A DNA stretch of 64,000 nt, taken from NCBI RefSeq assembly GCF_900112445.1, contig NZ_FOYY01000003.1, positions 817,960-881,959 of the forward strand, written 5' to 3'. The translations under genes were made by a program, and so were the position numbers. Positions 10,586 to 21,229 of the stretch are shown piece by piece. Under the pieces are notes generated by a model, which saw nothing but the letters and a program-made list of their open reading frames with translations, did not search any database and was not told the DNA's origin. The first letter of the stretch is position 1, and every line of letters starts with the position of its first letter. This stretch comes from Thiomicrospira sp. ALE5 (GTDB taxonomy: Bacteria > Pseudomonadota > Gammaproteobacteria > Thiomicrospirales > Thiomicrospiraceae).

Positions 10586-11248
10586 ATGGCAGCTGGTTTG
10601 CCCATTCAGATTAAACCCCTGGGATTAATTGACTACCAGGCCTGCTACCAAGCGATGCAGGATTTCACCCAAGCACGCCACGAAGATACCCCTGATGAAA
10701 TTTGGTTAGTCCAGCATCCACCGGTATTTACTCAGGGTCTGAACGGCGATGCCAAACACCTGCTAGACCTCATGCAAGGCCCAGCAAAGATTCCACTGAT
10801 CCAAACTGACCGTGGCGGTCAAATCACCTATCACGGACCCGGTCAATGGATCGTCTATCCACTGCTTAACCTAAAACGACGCCAGCTCGGTGTCAAAGCA
10901 CTCGTTCATCTGCTTGAGCAGACCGGCATTAACTTGTTAGCTGATTATGGCATCACCGCCACCGCCCGCGCCGATGCGCCCGGTTTATATGTGGCCGGTC
11001 AAAAAATCGCTTCACTGGGCTTAAAGGTTAAACGCCAATGCAGCTATCATGGTCTAGCGCTAAACGTCGCAATGGACCTGAGTCCGTTTCAGTGGATTAC
11101 CCCTTGCGGGCTAGCGGGCATCCAGATGACACAAGTCAGCAACCATGTGCCTGACTTCGATGCAAACCACGATTCTGAGCAGCTTGGCGAGGCGTTACTC
11201 AGCCATCTTATCGCCGCACTTCACGCACATGGCGCATCTTCGTTATAA
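10586..11248 (+). CDS. lipB: octanoyl-[acyl-carrier-protein]:protein N-octanoyltransferase
   Basis: About 220 residues. The LipB signature RGGQITYHGPGQWIVYPLLNL is present, with the catalytic lysine in GQKIASLGLK and the catalytic cysteine in TPCGLAGI. It moves octanoyl groups from ACP to lipoyl domains of 2-oxoacid dehydrogenases and the glycine cleavage system. A TTG at 10562 is in frame and would overlap ybeD by 13 bases, but the ATG at 10586 aligns with the normal start of the family. LipA follows 28 bases later, so the two lipoylation steps are together. Confidence 0.95.
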   Translation: MAAGLPIQIKPLGLIDYQACYQAMQDFTQARHEDTPDEIWLVQHPPVFTQGLNGDAKHLLDLMQGPAKIPLIQTDRGGQITYHGPGQWIVYPLLNLKRRQLGVKALVHLLEQTGINLLADYGITATARADAPGLYVAGQKIASLGLKVKRQCSYHGLALNVAMDLSPFQWITPCGLAGIQMTQVSNHVPDFDANHDSEQLGEALLSHLIAALHAHGASSL

Positions 11249-11276
11249 TAGCCCCTCGACCCAAAGAGATTAAACC

Positions 11277-12266
11277 ATGCAAAACTATCAGGAAATCAGC
11301 CTCGATACCATTGGCGGACTTAAAGCACGCAATCAAGCGATGAGTAAAGGCGAATATAAAACTAAAGCGCTAAAGCACCGCCCCGACCCTGAACGTGAAC
11401 GCTTGGCCAAACCTAATTGGATTCGCGCCAAACTGCCCAAAGCCAAGGACATTCATCGCATTACCGAACTCAAGCAAATCCTGCGTGAGCATCAACTGCA
11501 CACGGTTTGTGAAGAGGCCTCCTGCCCAAATTTAGGTGAATGCTTTGGTCATGGCACCGCGACCTTTATGATTATGGGCGATATTTGTACTCGCAAATGC
11601 CCATTTTGTGATGTCAAACATGGGCGTCCAAAAGCACTCGACCAACAAGAACCTCACCACTTAGCGACCACCATCAAAGCCATGCAACTCAAGTATGTGG
11701 TGATTACCTCTGTTGACCGCGATGATTTACGCGATGGCGGTGCGCGCCACTTTTTAGCCTGTGTGCAAGCTATTCGCGAACACGCACCCGACACCCAAAT
11801 AGAAACCCTAGTACCGGATTTTCGGGGTCGCTTAACCGTCGCATTGGATCTGCTTGCCCAGTGCCCACCCGATGTGCTTAATCATAATTTAGAAACCGTA
11901 CCGCGCCTGTATGAACAAGCCAGACCAGGCGCTGACTACCAAGCGTCACTGGATTTGCTCCAAAAATTTAAAACACTGCACCCACAGGTCAAAACCAAAT
12001 CGGGTCTAATGGTCGGACTCGGTGAAAGCTATGCCGAAATGCTTGAAGTATTAAAAGATTTACGTGCTCATCAGGTGGATATGCTAACAGTGGGACAGTA
12101 TCTTCAGCCGAGCGTTCATCACCTAGCCGTTGAACGCTATTGGACACCCGATGAGTTTAAGCAACTGCAAGACGATGCCTATGCGCTCGGTTTTAGCCAT
12201 GTCGCCAGTGGCCCCATGGTACGCAGCTCTTATCATGCCGATTTACAAGCTAAAGGTGAATTTTAA
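11277..12266 (+). CDS. lipA: lipoyl synthase
   Basis: A 329-residue radical-SAM enzyme that inserts two sulfur atoms into protein-bound octanoyl groups. Both iron-sulfur clusters are visible: the auxiliary cluster cysteines at 78, 83 and 89 (CxxxxCxxxxxC) and the radical-SAM CxxxCxxC at 104, 108 and 111. The C-terminal RSSY motif carries the serine ligand of the auxiliary cluster. A TATAAT at 11244-11249, at the end of lipB, could give it its own promoter. Confidence 0.97.
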   Translation: MQNYQEISLDTIGGLKARNQAMSKGEYKTKALKHRPDPERERLAKPNWIRAKLPKAKDIHRITELKQILREHQLHTVCEEASCPNLGECFGHGTATFMIMGDICTRKCPFCDVKHGRPKALDQQEPHHLATTIKAMQLKYVVITSVDRDDLRDGGARHFLACVQAIREHAPDTQIETLVPDFRGRLTVALDLLAQCPPDVLNHNLETVPRLYEQARPGADYQASLDLLQKFKTLHPQVKTKSGLMVGLGESYAEMLEVLKDLRAHQVDMLTVGQYLQPSVHHLAVERYWTPDEFKQLQDDAYALGFSHVASGPMVRSSYHADLQAKGEF

Positions 12267-13111
12267 TGGCTCAAGATTCGATTCAACGTTTTTTATTTCA
12301 AGACCATGCTGTGCGCGGTCAAGTGCTACAACTGCACCAGGCCTGGCAAGCCATGCTCCTAGATCGTCACTACCCCGCTAACTTGCAGCAACTGTTTGGT
12401 GAGCTAACCGCCTTTGCGGTATTGCTGGCTAATGGCATGAAATACGAAGGCCGCCTCACCCTACAAGTGCAAGGCAGTGGTCCGGTTAATTTATTAGTGG
12501 TCGATATTGACGATGCCTTGCAATTACGCGGAGTGGCCAAAACCCAAGCCCCCTTAACCGATTTAACCGGCGCGCAGGCATTATTGGGGGATGGGCAAAT
12601 ATTAGTCACCCTAGAAAACCGCCAAACAGATCATTTTTATCAGTCTTATGTTGGCCGCGAATCGGATGATTTGGTGCAGGATTTACAAGGCTTTCTAACC
12701 CAATCAGAGCAACTAGAATCGCGTTTATTTATTGCCGTTAGCGACACGACGATTGGCGCGCTCTATTTGCAGAAAATGCCCGAAACCGATGGCCACGATG
12801 CCGATGCCTGGGATCGCGTCAGCCATTTGGCGGCCACAGTCAAACAGGAAGAATTATTAAACCTCGATAGCGCGACCCTATTGACGCGCTTATATCACGA
12901 AGAACAGGTTGAACTCTTCCCGGCTCGTCAACCGCTCTATAACTGCCCTGGCAACCGTGAACAGGTTGCAACCATGATAAAGGCCCTCGGTGAAACTGAA
13001 GCCCGCGCCATTCTTGCCGAACAAGGTGAAATCGTCGTACACAATGATATGTGCAATCGCTACGAACGCTTTAATGCCGACGATCTAGATCAACTGTTTA
13101 AACCGGCTTAG
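12266..13111 (+). CDS. hslO: Hsp33-family redox chaperone with only two of four switch cysteines
   Basis: A 281-residue Hsp33 homologue with a normal N-terminal chaperone domain (DSIQRFLFQDHAVRGQVL, FGELTAFAVLLANGMKYEG). In the C-terminal switch the canonical CxC has become Cys227-Pro-Gly229 and the canonical CxxC has become Asn260-Asp-Met-Cys263. These are the only two cysteines in the protein. The family binds zinc through four cysteines and unfolds upon oxidation, so this copy should not hold zinc the usual way. The ATG shares its A with the lipA stop codon. Confidence 0.9.
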   Translation: MAQDSIQRFLFQDHAVRGQVLQLHQAWQAMLLDRHYPANLQQLFGELTAFAVLLANGMKYEGRLTLQVQGSGPVNLLVVDIDDALQLRGVAKTQAPLTDLTGAQALLGDGQILVTLENRQTDHFYQSYVGRESDDLVQDLQGFLTQSEQLESRLFIAVSDTTIGALYLQKMPETDGHDADAWDRVSHLAATVKQEELLNLDSATLLTRLYHEEQVELFPARQPLYNCPGNREQVATMIKALGETEARAILAEQGEIVVHNDMCNRYERFNADDLDQLFKPA

Positions 13112-13230
13112 CCTAACAACAACCGCGGCTAATAGTACCGCTTTGTGCATTTTTTATGGCTTTACCCTAGCATAAACGGCATAATTGGCTAGTAAATCCG
13201 TATTTTTAACTTAGCATTGGAGTATGAACC

Positions 13231-13896
13231 ATGAAAAACGCATTAAAAAACAGTCTATTGGCTAGTGCCATCGGCCTAGGCATGATGGCTACCCAGGCGC
13301 AAGCCGATGGCGGTCTTGGCGTCGGCATAGGCTATGGTCTATTGGCCGGCCCAACACTGGAACTTAACTACCCTATTAACAGTTATTTAGTCGCGCGTGG
13401 TTCGGTTTCAAGTGGCATGGGGTTAAACCAAACTAATCGCGTTGATAACGTCAACTACAAAATTAAAGCCGATGGCGGTATTCACCGATTGGGCTTAAAT
13501 TATCATCCGTTTCAAGGCAGTTTTTTCTTATCGGCAGGCTATGCAATTAACCAGTTTGAATTGACCGCGAATGCAAGAGAATCCGGAACAGTCACTGTGG
13601 GTGATGATACCTTTGATGGAACTGTAGCCATTAACGGCAAACTAAAATGGGATAACGCACCGACTCTTTCACTGGGTTGGGGTCACAGCCCGAAGCAAGG
13701 TTGGGGTGCCTTATTTGAAGTCGGCGCGATCTTTACCGGTGCGGCGGATGTGAGCTTGAAAGGTACTACCAATGCACCTGGACGACAAGATGACTTAAAC
13801 AAGGAGCTACGTAACGAAGAACGTAAATTGAAAGACGACGTCGCTAAACTCGATTTCCTCCCTATCCTGCAACTTGCGGTTACCTACCGCTTCTAA
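13231..13896 (+). CDS. outer-membrane beta-barrel protein of unknown function
   Basis: A 221-residue protein with a signal peptide (MKNALKNSLLASAIGLGMMATQAQA, cleavage before DGG), alternating hydrophobic strands rich in Gly and aromatic residues, and a terminal Phe (VTYRF) as needed for BAM-dependent insertion. The barrel looks small, about eight strands, similar in scale to OmpW/OprF-N-type proteins, but no family motif is decisive. A charged Lys/Glu-rich segment near residue 185 is probably an extracellular loop. GGAG stands eight bases before the ATG. It appears to be a single-gene unit. Confidence 0.75.
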   Translation: MKNALKNSLLASAIGLGMMATQAQADGGLGVGIGYGLLAGPTLELNYPINSYLVARGSVSSGMGLNQTNRVDNVNYKIKADGGIHRLGLNYHPFQGSFFLSAGYAINQFELTANARESGTVTVGDDTFDGTVAINGKLKWDNAPTLSLGWGHSPKQGWGALFEVGAIFTGAADVSLKGTTNAPGRQDDLNKELRNEERKLKDDVAKLDFLPILQLAVTYRF

Positions 13897-13904
13897 GTCC
13901 CATC

Positions 13905-13967
13905 TGGGCGTCATCCGACCATCCGACGCCCAAGTTGGAAAGTTTACTCCGCCAACGGGCGGGTAAA
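13905..13967. terminator. tandem hairpins after the outer-membrane protein gene
   Basis: Two stem-loops lie just after the stop: TGGGCGTC (13905-13912) pairs with GACGCCCA (13925-13932), and a second nearly perfect stem runs from TTTAC-CCGCC (from 13943) to GGCGGGTAAA (to 13967). Neither is followed by a good T-run, so a transcription-termination or mRNA-stabilising role is only a suggestion. The gap lies between convergent genes. Confidence 0.4.
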
Positions 13968-14016
13968 CGCCTAGCCCACAAGCAAAAATTAACAAGTATC
14001 CATTATTAAAAACTGG

Positions 14017-14044
14017 TTGACAGTAACAGACTAGAAGATAAAAT
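14017..14044 (+). promoter_or_regulatory. sigma-70-like promoter antisense to the HTH gene
   Basis: TTGACA at 14017-14022 and TAAAAT at 14039-14044 with a 16-base spacer form a near-consensus promoter reading rightward. The first gene it meets, 14066-14449, lies on the opposite strand, so a transcript from here would be antisense to the HTH regulator before reaching the BLUF gene. No transcription data support it; the call rests on the hexamers alone. Confidence 0.4.
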
Positions 14045-14065
14045 GTGTATCAAATTGGTAAATTT

Positions 14066-14449
14066 TTAGACTGATTTTTGATGATGTTCAAATACTTTCA
14101 CTAACATAGTGTAAGTAGTTTCATCAATGCGTTTGGTAATGGTGGCCTGGTAAAGCTCGCAAAGCACGTGATGCAGATGTTCATAGCGATCTTGGTTAAT
14201 CGTGTTAATTTGTTTTTCGATATTTTCAGGTTGTTGATGCGCTTGATCTAGCCAAAACTTGGGCAAACAAAAGCAATGCTCGATATGGCGCGCCAACTTT
14301 TCGCCAATATTGCGACTGGGACTGACACCCAAAATTCGACTAACTTGCGTAGGCGAACGCTCAATTCTTTCAGCGAAAAGCGCTTTATTACCTATGAAGT
14401 TAACTAGAAGTTGCGCATTGTGGCGCCTGATATCGTAAATACTGTTCAT
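14066..14449 (-). CDS. small helix-turn-helix (Cro/CI-like) DNA-binding protein
   Basis: A 127-residue protein whose N-terminal half carries a helix-turn-helix: NFIGNKALFAERIERSPTQVSRILG followed by RNIGEKLARHIEHCFCLPKFWLD, the pattern of phage-type XRE regulators whose second part recognises DNA. The C-terminal half is helical and unassigned. It is divergent from the BLUF gene across a 67-base gap, so it may control the sensory genes to its right, though nothing in the sequence proves this. It could alternatively be a stray phage-derived regulator. Confidence 0.75.
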   Translation of the reverse strand: MNSIYDIRRHNAQLLVNFIGNKALFAERIERSPTQVSRILGVSPSRNIGEKLARHIEHCFCLPKFWLDQAHQQPENIEKQINTINQDRYEHLHHVLCELYQATITKRIDETTYTMLVKVFEHHQKSV

Positions 14450-14516
14450 ATTTTAAGAATAGTAACCATGTGAATAGCAAAAGTATATGACCAATTGGTT
14501 CATAGAAGGAAAAATA

Positions 14517-14924
14517 ATGTTTGAGCTTGTTTACACTAGTCGTGCTAGTAGCATGATGACGGAAATTGAACTGGAAGAATTACGCAATGAAGCTATTTAC
14601 TTTAACTCTATGCAGCAGATAACAGGACTGCTACTTTATAACAACGGGATTTTTTTACAACTTCTTGAAGGCGAACAACACGACATTGAATCCTTATACA
14701 GCAAGATTAAACAAGACTTCCGTCACTATGATGTTCGCCAAATATATAGCCGCCCGATAGAAAAACGAAGCTTTGGTAAATGGTCAATGCGGTTTTTTAA
14801 TGTCTCACCACACCAGCGTCAAACTGAACTTCTTGACTTGCCTAGCGACCAACTTGATCTGACCGAAGATTGGATTATTCCCAGCACTGCAAAAGTGCTA
14901 ATCAACGCATTCCAGCGTTTATAA
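14517..14924 (+). CDS. BLUF-domain blue-light receptor protein
   Basis: About 135 residues, almost entirely one BLUF domain. With the start at ATG 14517 (AAGGA six bases upstream) the flavin-site residues fall at the classical spacing: Tyr6, Asn30, Gln48, Trp89 and Met91. BLUF domains bind FAD and switch a hydrogen-bond network around the Tyr/Gln pair under blue light. There is no attached output domain, so the signal must pass to a partner. The neighbours downstream are CheB-CheR-PAS and PAS-GGDEF-EAL proteins, obvious candidates. An upstream ATG at 14487 is in frame but has no ribosome-binding site. Confidence 0.92.
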   Translation: MFELVYTSRASSMMTEIELEELRNEAIYFNSMQQITGLLLYNNGIFLQLLEGEQHDIESLYSKIKQDFRHYDVRQIYSRPIEKRSFGKWSMRFFNVSPHQRQTELLDLPSDQLDLTEDWIIPSTAKVLINAFQRL

Positions 14925-14952
14925 AACACATCCGACAATCAGGAACAAATCA

Positions 14953-17862
14953 ATGGAATCAAACGAACACCCTCAACCCACTCAACACAGAGGATTTGTT
15001 GTTGCACTTGGTGCCTCAGCCGGGGGGCTTGAAGCGCTCGAAAAATTTTTTGCCGCTTGCCCAACCGATACCGGCTTACCCTTTATCGTAATCCAGCATT
15101 TATCGCCAGACCATAAAAGCATGATGGCTGATTTACTCGGGCGTTACACCGCCATGCCGATTAAACTGGTTGAAGAAGGCATGCCGATTCAGCCCAACCA
15201 TGTTTACCTAATTCCCGCAGGCACGATTATGCGCGTGGTTGGCGGCCACTTTGTCCTCACCCAAAAAACGCCGCATGTACTCAGCTTGCCGATTGATATT
15301 TTTTTCACCTCAATGGCCGAAGAATATGGAGACAAAGCCATCGGCATTATTCTATCAGGCACAGGCTCAGACGGCACTCGCGGTGCGTATGTGATTAATG
15401 AATCCGGCGGGTTCTTATTGGCACAATCACCCAAAGAAGCCAAGTTTAATGGCATGCCTAACAGCGTGATTGCCACCGGCCTGATTGATGATGTGTTAGA
15501 TGCTGAACAGCTTGCTGAACGACTGCTCGACTATGTTAAAAACCCACAAAAAATTGTTAAACAAGACACGGCGCAACAAGGCCTGGATTATGAAGACCCC
15601 ACCCATTTAATTTTTCACTATCTGGCGCAAACCACAGGCGTTGATTTTCACCAATACAAACAAGCCACCGTCACCCGACGCATTGAACGACGGATGCAAG
15701 TTAAACACATCTCAGATGTTAAAGACTATGCCAAACTGCTTGAGATAGACCGCACAGAACTGGCGAATTTAAGACGCGAACTCTTCATACCCGTTACCCG
15801 TTTCTTCAGAGACACGCCGGCCTTTGATGATCTGCAAACCATTGCGATAGATGACATTGTCAGCAAAGCCGAAAACGGCAACGGTATTCGTATCTGGTCC
15901 GCCGGCATATCCAGTGGTGAAGAAGTTTATTCGATTGCCATTTTGTTCTTTGAAGCCTTTGAACGCGCCCGGCGCTGGCCGAATTTAAAAATATTCGCCA
16001 CCGATGTTAACCCGCAAGCAATTGAACTTGCCTCAACCGGCCATTACCCTGAATCAATTGCGGCTGAAGTCAGCCCCGAACGTCTGCAACGTTTTTTTAG
16101 CAAATCCGGCAATGAATATATTGTCAACCCCGAATTGCGCCAAGTCGTGGTATTTGCCAAACACAACCTACTCGCTGACCCGCCCTTTACCCGAATGGAT
16201 TTAGTCACCTGTCGCAATACCTTAATTTATTTTCAAGCCGAACCGCAAAACAAAGCCTTGCAACGCTTACAGTACGCGACCAAATCCGGCGGCTATTTAT
16301 TTTTAGGCTCAAGCGAATCGATTAACGCGATTGCCAAAGGCTTTGATACGGTTCATGCAAAAAGTAAAATCTTCCGCAGAAACTATGTCAATATGCCACT
16401 TATCGGCCTAGACAATAGTAAAAACTCACTTAAAAGCCAACCTCGCCTAACCAGACAGTTCAGCAAACTGAACGCACTTGAAACGGCTGAAGTCGCATTG
16501 CTCGATGAAACCAGTCATCAATTGATTAACGCCTATTCTCCGCCTGGTTTTTTAGTGAACGATCATCAAGAAATCATTCACCTGTACGGCGATGTCAAAC
16601 CCTTTTATAAAATTCGTGCCGGCGCTGCCAGTATGGATATTACCCGCATTTTACCGGATGGGCTTATCTCCGTGGTTTCCGCTTTATTATTCAAAGCGTT
16701 AAAAGACCAAAAAGTATTTTATTCCGACCGTTTAAAACTTGAACTCGAGCCAGAAAATCCTTGCTTGTTACGCGTTTGCGTCCGACCGATTAGCAGCAAT
16801 GCTGACGAAAAATTTGCCTTGGTGCTGTTTGAACCCCTTTCCTTGCAAGATAATGACCCGCAAAGCCAAACTATTAACCTGGACGATGAAACCGCTGCGC
16901 GGATTGAGGTGTTGCAACAAGAATTAGCGGCAACCCGTGAAAGCCTACAAGCCACGATTGAAGAACTTGAAACCTCAAACGAAGAACTTCAGGCTACCAA
17001 TGAGGAGTTGATGGCCTCGAACGAAGAACTACAAAGCTCTAACGAAGAACTGCAATCAGTCAACGAAGAGCTCAATACGGTCAATGCCGAATACCAAGAA
17101 AAAGTATTACGCCTTAACCAATTAAATGCCGACCTGGATACCATGGCGAAGGCTGTGGGCGTAGCGACCATATTTGTTGATCACAATCTAAATATCAGCC
17201 GGTTCAGTCCCGATGCGGTTGGGCTGTTTAAGTTACGTGATTCCGACCTTGGACGCCCTTTGAGCGACTTGCACCACAGTTTTAACAACGAACATTTAAT
17301 CGAGTATTTTGAACAAACCTTAAAAACCACACGCCCGTTTGAAACCGAACTTATTCATCAAAATCGCAAAATATTTTTACTGCGAATTCTGCCCTACCAA
17401 ATACCATCAAGCGACAAACATGGTGCTGTGGCCAGTTTTATTGACGTAACTGCAATAAACGATGGAAAAAGACTACAAGCTACGTTAGATGCTCTCCCAG
17501 AGCATATTGCCGTGCTATCAATAGAAGGCGAACTTAAACTAGTCAACCAGGCCTGGGTGCGTTTTGCCAAAGCCAATGGCGATGCTCAATTAACCCATAG
17601 CGGAGTCGGTGCCAATTATCTTGAGGTTTGCAAACAAAGCCTTGATAACGCTGACCCAACCGCGCAAGAAGCTTATTTAGGCTTAAAGTCTGTTTTAGAA
17701 GGCTCACAAACACAGTTTAGCCTAAGCTATCCTTGTCACTCAGCTACCGAACAACGTTGGTTTGTGATGAATGTGAACCTAATTCAAAACCAGAAAGACT
17801 ATGCGGTGGTGGTGAGTCATGCCAATATTACTGATTGGTACAAGCATAAAGATACGCCATGA
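14953..17862 (+). CDS. CheB-CheR-PAS fusion protein
   Basis: A 969-residue signalling fusion. Residues about 14-195 are a CheB methylesterase domain with Ser22, His49 and Asp140 in place; it lacks a receiver domain. About 215-480 is a CheR methyltransferase ([26 protein letters not shown]). From about 655 to 720 there is a coiled coil made of seven-residue NEELQxx units, then two PAS-like regions. There is no kinase domain. Such proteins modify chemoreceptors or act in general two-component-like control. Its stop overlaps the next gene as ATGA, so it is co-translated with the PAS-GGDEF-EAL protein. Confidence 0.92.
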   Translation: MESNEHPQPTQHRGFVVALGASAGGLEALEKFFAACPTDTGLPFIVIQHLSPDHKSMMADLLGRYTAMPIKLVEEGMPIQPNHVYLIPAGTIMRVVGGHFVLTQKTPHVLSLPIDIFFTSMAEEYGDKAIGIILSGTGSDGTRGAYVINESGGFLLAQSPKEAKFNGMPNSVIATGLIDDVLDAEQLAERLLDYVKNPQKIVKQDTAQQGLDYEDPTHLIFHYLAQTTGVDFHQYKQATVTRRIERRMQVKHISDVKDYAKLLEIDRTELANLRRELFIPVTRFFRDTPAFDDLQTIAIDDIVSKAENGNGIRIWSAGISSGEEVYSIAILFFEAFERARRWPNLKIFATDVNPQAIELASTGHYPESIAAEVSPERLQRFFSKSGNEYIVNPELRQVVVFAKHNLLADPPFTRMDLVTCRNTLIYFQAEPQNKALQRLQYATKSGGYLFLGSSESINAIAKGFDTVHAKSKIFRRNYVNMPLIGLDNSKNSLKSQPRLTRQFSKLNALETAEVALLDETSHQLINAYSPPGFLVNDHQEIIHLYGDVKPFYKIRAGAASMDITRILPDGLISVVSALLFKALKDQKVFYSDRLKLELEPENPCLLRVCVRPISSNADEKFALVLFEPLSLQDNDPQSQTINLDDETAARIEVLQQELAATRESLQATIEELETSNEELQATNEELMASNEELQSSNEELQSVNEELNTVNAEYQEKVLRLNQLNADLDTMAKAVGVATIFVDHNLNISRFSPDAVGLFKLRDSDLGRPLSDLHHSFNNEHLIEYFEQTLKTTRPFETELIHQNRKIFLLRILPYQIPSSDKHGAVASFIDVTAINDGKRLQATLDALPEHIAVLSIEGELKLVNQAWVRFAKANGDAQLTHSGVGANYLEVCKQSLDNADPTAQEAYLGLKSVLEGSQTQFSLSYPCHSATEQRWFVMNVNLIQNQKDYAVVVSHANITDWYKHKDTP

Positions 17863-20453
17863 ATGAGTTAGAAAGAAACGCCCTACGTCAGCGCGCAAAG
17901 CAGCTATTAGAAGAACAGCCGGAACTCAGCGGCTTAGAGCGCCTTTCACACGCAGATATCTCAGCGCTGATTGAAGAAATGCAGGTCTATTTAGCCGAGC
18001 TGGAAGTCCAAAACCAGCAACTTCAAGACACCCAGCTCAAATTGAATCGCCAACAGGTTCAATATAAAAAACTGTTTGAGCACTTACCCATTCCGGCTTT
18101 ATTACTCGATCAAGCTGGCATTATTCTTGATAATAACCATCAAGCTGAATTGTTTTTTGCCCACCGCACCACCCGCCATTTAACCCACCACTCTATTTTT
18201 CGTTTTTTAAGCAAAAATAATGGTCAATGGTTATTTAACCGCTTAAACGACCGCGAAAATCAAGAGGCCTTATCGGCTGAGTTTGACTGTGAAGTACAAG
18301 GGCAACGCATTCCGGTCAAAGTCAGCATTATGCCGATCAAACCGGTCATTGATCAGCTTGATGAACGTCAATTCATTATCACCATTATGGATTTAACCGC
18401 CCAATATCAGCGCCAAAAAGACTGGCAAATGTTTCAAGGCATTTTAGACCATAGCTCGGTGATGATTTATGCGTTTGACCATAACGGTGAATGCCTTTTA
18501 GCCAATCAAAAGGTCGCCGAATTGTTTGGCCTCGCCAGCCCATTGGATGTCATAGGTCAAAAGCGTGAGCAACTGATGTCGTTACAAGACTCAAACCGCC
18601 ATTTTCAACATGATATGGAGGTCATTCGTTCAAAAAAACCACTTCAATTGAAAGAAGACATGGTTAAAAACGGGAAAATTCTCTATTTTTTAACGGATAA
18701 ATTCCCACTATTTGATTCAAACAACCAAGTCTTCGCTGTTGGCGGCATTACCTATGACATTACCGAACAAACTGAATATGAAAAACAACTTACTATCTCA
18801 AACGAGATTTTTAATAAAGGTCAAGATGGTATTATGATCTGTGATCCAGATGGCCTTATCCTTTCAGTCAACAACTCTTTTGAAAAGATTACTGGCTACA
18901 GCGAACCAGAATGTTTAAAAAGAAACCCTCGGTTTTTATCTTCAGGCCGCCACCCTAAAACTTTTTATCAAGCTTTTTGGGACAGTCTTATTCAATTTGG
19001 TCATTGGCGTGGCGAAATTTGGAACAAACGTAAATCGGGGGAGATTTACCCGCAAGAACTGTCTGTCTCGGCGATTAAAGACACCCAGGGTAATCTGATT
19101 AACTACCTAGGTGTATTCAACGATATTACCGCTAAAAAACAAGCCGAGGAAGAAGTGGTGCACCTAGCCTTTTATGACGGTCTAACCGGTGTTGCGAATC
19201 GTCTGTTATTGCGCGAACGCACTGAACAACTCATTAGCGAGGCCTCACGCGAACCGATTGCCTTTAGTTTAATGTTTATTGACTTGGATCACTTTAAAGA
19301 AGTAAACGATGTGCATGGACATGACATGGGGGATTTACTCCTCAAGCAAGTCACGCAACGCATTAACCAATTGATACGCCCACAGGATACCTTGGCACGC
19401 TTAGGCGGTGACGAATTTGCCATTCTATTTCCCAAAATAAACCCTTTTAACAGTCTGGATTTAGGTGAACGCTTAGTGACGACTCTCGCCGAACCCTATC
19501 TAATCCAAGATGCCAATCTTCACATTTCGGCGTCGATTGGTATCGCGTTATTTCCAGACGATGCAAAGGATTACAACACCCTATTAAAACATGCCGACCT
19601 CGCGATGTATCACGCCAAGCAATCCGGGCGCAATGCTGTCCATCTTTTTAAAGCTGAACTTGAATCAGACCTTAATGCCAAAGTTACCCTCGAAACTGCA
19701 CTGCGTGAAGCTATTACAAAACAACAACTATCATTGGTCTATCAACCACAAATCAATTTAGCCAATCATCAAATTGAAGGCATTGAGGCGCTAGTGCGTT
19801 GGACGCACCCTCAACTTGGCATCATTGCGCCTGATCAATTTATCCCCATTGCAGAGCGCTCAGATCAAATTATCCAAATCACCGACTGGGTGATAAACCA
19901 AGCCCTGAATTATCTAAACAAACTAAATCAGTCTTACCCCAAGCTCAAGTTATCCGTAAATATCTCTGCCAAAGAGTTAATTAAGCCCGACTTTGTCAGT
20001 CGAATTACACAGCATTTAAGCCGCTATCCATCTATTGAGCCAACACAGCTAGAATTAGAAATTACCGAACGTATTGCTATGTCAAACTCAGAAGCGGTAC
20101 TCGCTATTTTTAATGGCCTTAACGATCTTGGTGTACAACTCGCCCTTGATGATTTTGGCACCGGTTATTCATCGCTTAGTTATCTAAAAAAATATTCACT
20201 ACAGGTATTAAAAATCGACAAATCGTTTGTGGATGACATAGGTGTTGATGAAGAAGATGAGGCGGTATGTAAAGCGATTATTTCACTCGCCAAATCAATT
20301 GGCTATCAAACAATCGCCGAGGGGGTAGAAAGTCAACAGCAAGTTGATTTTCTATTGGAGCAAGGCTGTGATTTTGCACAAGGGTATTATTTTGCCAAAC
20401 CACTAAGCCCAAAAGACCTAGCAGCGATGTTAGCCACACAACCCCTTAACTAA
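17859..20453 (+). CDS. PAS-PAS-PAS-GGDEF-EAL cyclic-di-GMP enzyme
   Basis: An 864-residue protein: an N-terminal coiled coil, three PAS segments (about 65-175, 185-305 and 310-430), a GGDEF domain with intact GGDEF at about 516-520 and an RPQD inhibitory site five residues before it, then an EAL domain with EAL near 643, ELEITE, and DDFGTG near 764. All catalytic motifs for both synthesis and breakdown of cyclic di-GMP are present, so the direction of net activity cannot be read from sequence. The PAS modules and the BLUF neighbour suggest sensory input. No membrane segment is seen. Confidence 0.93.
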   Translation: MNELERNALRQRAKQLLEEQPELSGLERLSHADISALIEEMQVYLAELEVQNQQLQDTQLKLNRQQVQYKKLFEHLPIPALLLDQAGIILDNNHQAELFFAHRTTRHLTHHSIFRFLSKNNGQWLFNRLNDRENQEALSAEFDCEVQGQRIPVKVSIMPIKPVIDQLDERQFIITIMDLTAQYQRQKDWQMFQGILDHSSVMIYAFDHNGECLLANQKVAELFGLASPLDVIGQKREQLMSLQDSNRHFQHDMEVIRSKKPLQLKEDMVKNGKILYFLTDKFPLFDSNNQVFAVGGITYDITEQTEYEKQLTISNEIFNKGQDGIMICDPDGLILSVNNSFEKITGYSEPECLKRNPRFLSSGRHPKTFYQAFWDSLIQFGHWRGEIWNKRKSGEIYPQELSVSAIKDTQGNLINYLGVFNDITAKKQAEEEVVHLAFYDGLTGVANRLLLRERTEQLISEASREPIAFSLMFIDLDHFKEVNDVHGHDMGDLLLKQVTQRINQLIRPQDTLARLGGDEFAILFPKINPFNSLDLGERLVTTLAEPYLIQDANLHISASIGIALFPDDAKDYNTLLKHADLAMYHAKQSGRNAVHLFKAELESDLNAKVTLETALREAITKQQLSLVYQPQINLANHQIEGIEALVRWTHPQLGIIAPDQFIPIAERSDQIIQITDWVINQALNYLNKLNQSYPKLKLSVNISAKELIKPDFVSRITQHLSRYPSIEPTQLELEITERIAMSNSEAVLAIFNGLNDLGVQLALDDFGTGYSSLSYLKKYSLQVLKIDKSFVDDIGVDEEDEAVCKAIISLAKSIGYQTIAEGVESQQQVDFLLEQGCDFAQGYYFAKPLSPKDLAAMLATQPLN

Positions 20454-21226
20454 TCCGCCAACTGGCGAGTAAACACCCAGTCTTGTTCAGTTGAAAGCTC
20501 AGGCGCAAATTGGTAACCAGCATAATCAAAATGTTTTAAGCCTTCCACCTCTTGCAACTGATGGTCAATCGCATAACGCACCATCAAGCCACGCGCTTTT
20601 TTGGCATAAAAACTAATCATCTTATACTGACCGTTTTTCCAATCTTTAAACTGTGGTGTAATCACGGGTGCGGTGAGTTTTTTCGGTTTGACCGCTTTGA
20701 AATACTCATTCGACGCCAAATTCACCAACGGCCCTTGCGCCTGCGTCAAATCATCATTGACAGCTTGAGTAATCTGCTCACCCCAAAAGGCATACAAATC
20801 CTTGCCCTGGCTATTGTTAAACTTAGTGCCCATTTCTAACCGATAAGGCAACATCAAATCCGTTGGGCGCAATAAGCCGTACAAACCCGACAAAATTCGC
20901 AGATGCTGCTGCGCATAAGCCCAACCTTTTTCTGTCAAACTCGACGCGTCCAAACCCTGATAGACATCACCTTTAAACATCAGCAAGGCCTGTTTTGCCG
21001 CCTCATCATCTGCTTTGGGCACTGACCAGGCCTGGTTACGCTGAAAGTTCAACTCCGCCAAGTCATCGCTAATATGCATCAATTGACTTAACTCAACCGG
21101 TCCAAGCGGTTGTAGCGCTTGCATTAAGGCTTGAGCCTGCGTCATAAAGCGGCCTTCAGTGATCGCTAAATCACTGGGGCGCGGGGTTTCATCTAGTGCT
21201 TTCGCTGGTGAAATCAACATTAACAT
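20450..21226 (-). CDS. yaaA: peroxide stress protein YaaA (DUF328)
   Basis: A 258-residue YaaA-family protein of normal length, with the family's [10 protein letters not shown] start, [21 protein letters not shown] in the middle and [16 protein letters not shown] near the end. In E. coli YaaA lowers intracellular free iron under hydrogen peroxide stress; the molecular activity involves DNA binding. Its stop codon overlaps that of the convergent PAS-GGDEF-EAL gene by four bases. It starts three bases after the HicA-like gene, so the two are probably one transcript. Confidence 0.93.
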   Translation of the reverse strand: MLMLISPAKALDETPRPSDLAITEGRFMTQAQALMQALQPLGPVELSQLMHISDDLAELNFQRNQAWSVPKADDEAAKQALLMFKGDVYQGLDASSLTEKGWAYAQQHLRILSGLYGLLRPTDLMLPYRLEMGTKFNNSQGKDLYAFWGEQITQAVNDDLTQAQGPLVNLASNEYFKAVKPKKLTAPVITPQFKDWKNGQYKMISFYAKKARGLMVRYAIDHQLQEVEGLKHFDYAGYQFAPELSTEQDWVFTRQLAD

Positions 21227-21229
21227 GGT

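Noticed and set aside
10582-10587. TATAAT overlapping the lipB start codon as a promoter
   Set aside because: A transcript from it would start after the lipB ATG; no other gene starts soon enough to use it.
15541-15580. AAGGCCTGG at about 15580 and similar near-matches (20984, 34300, 47235) as extra members of the palindrome set
   Set aside because: They lack the first C of CAGGCCTG and do not share the S-flank rule; they were not counted.
16953-17095. Tandem 21-base repeats in the CheB-CheR gene as a possible DNA repeat or recombination site
   Set aside because: They encode the NEELQxx coiled coil well known in this protein class; the DNA has diverged at synonymous positions, so selection is on the protein.
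20450-20453. Four-base overlap of convergent genes as a regulatory device
   Set aside because: It is a simple overlap of two stop codons and needs no special function.
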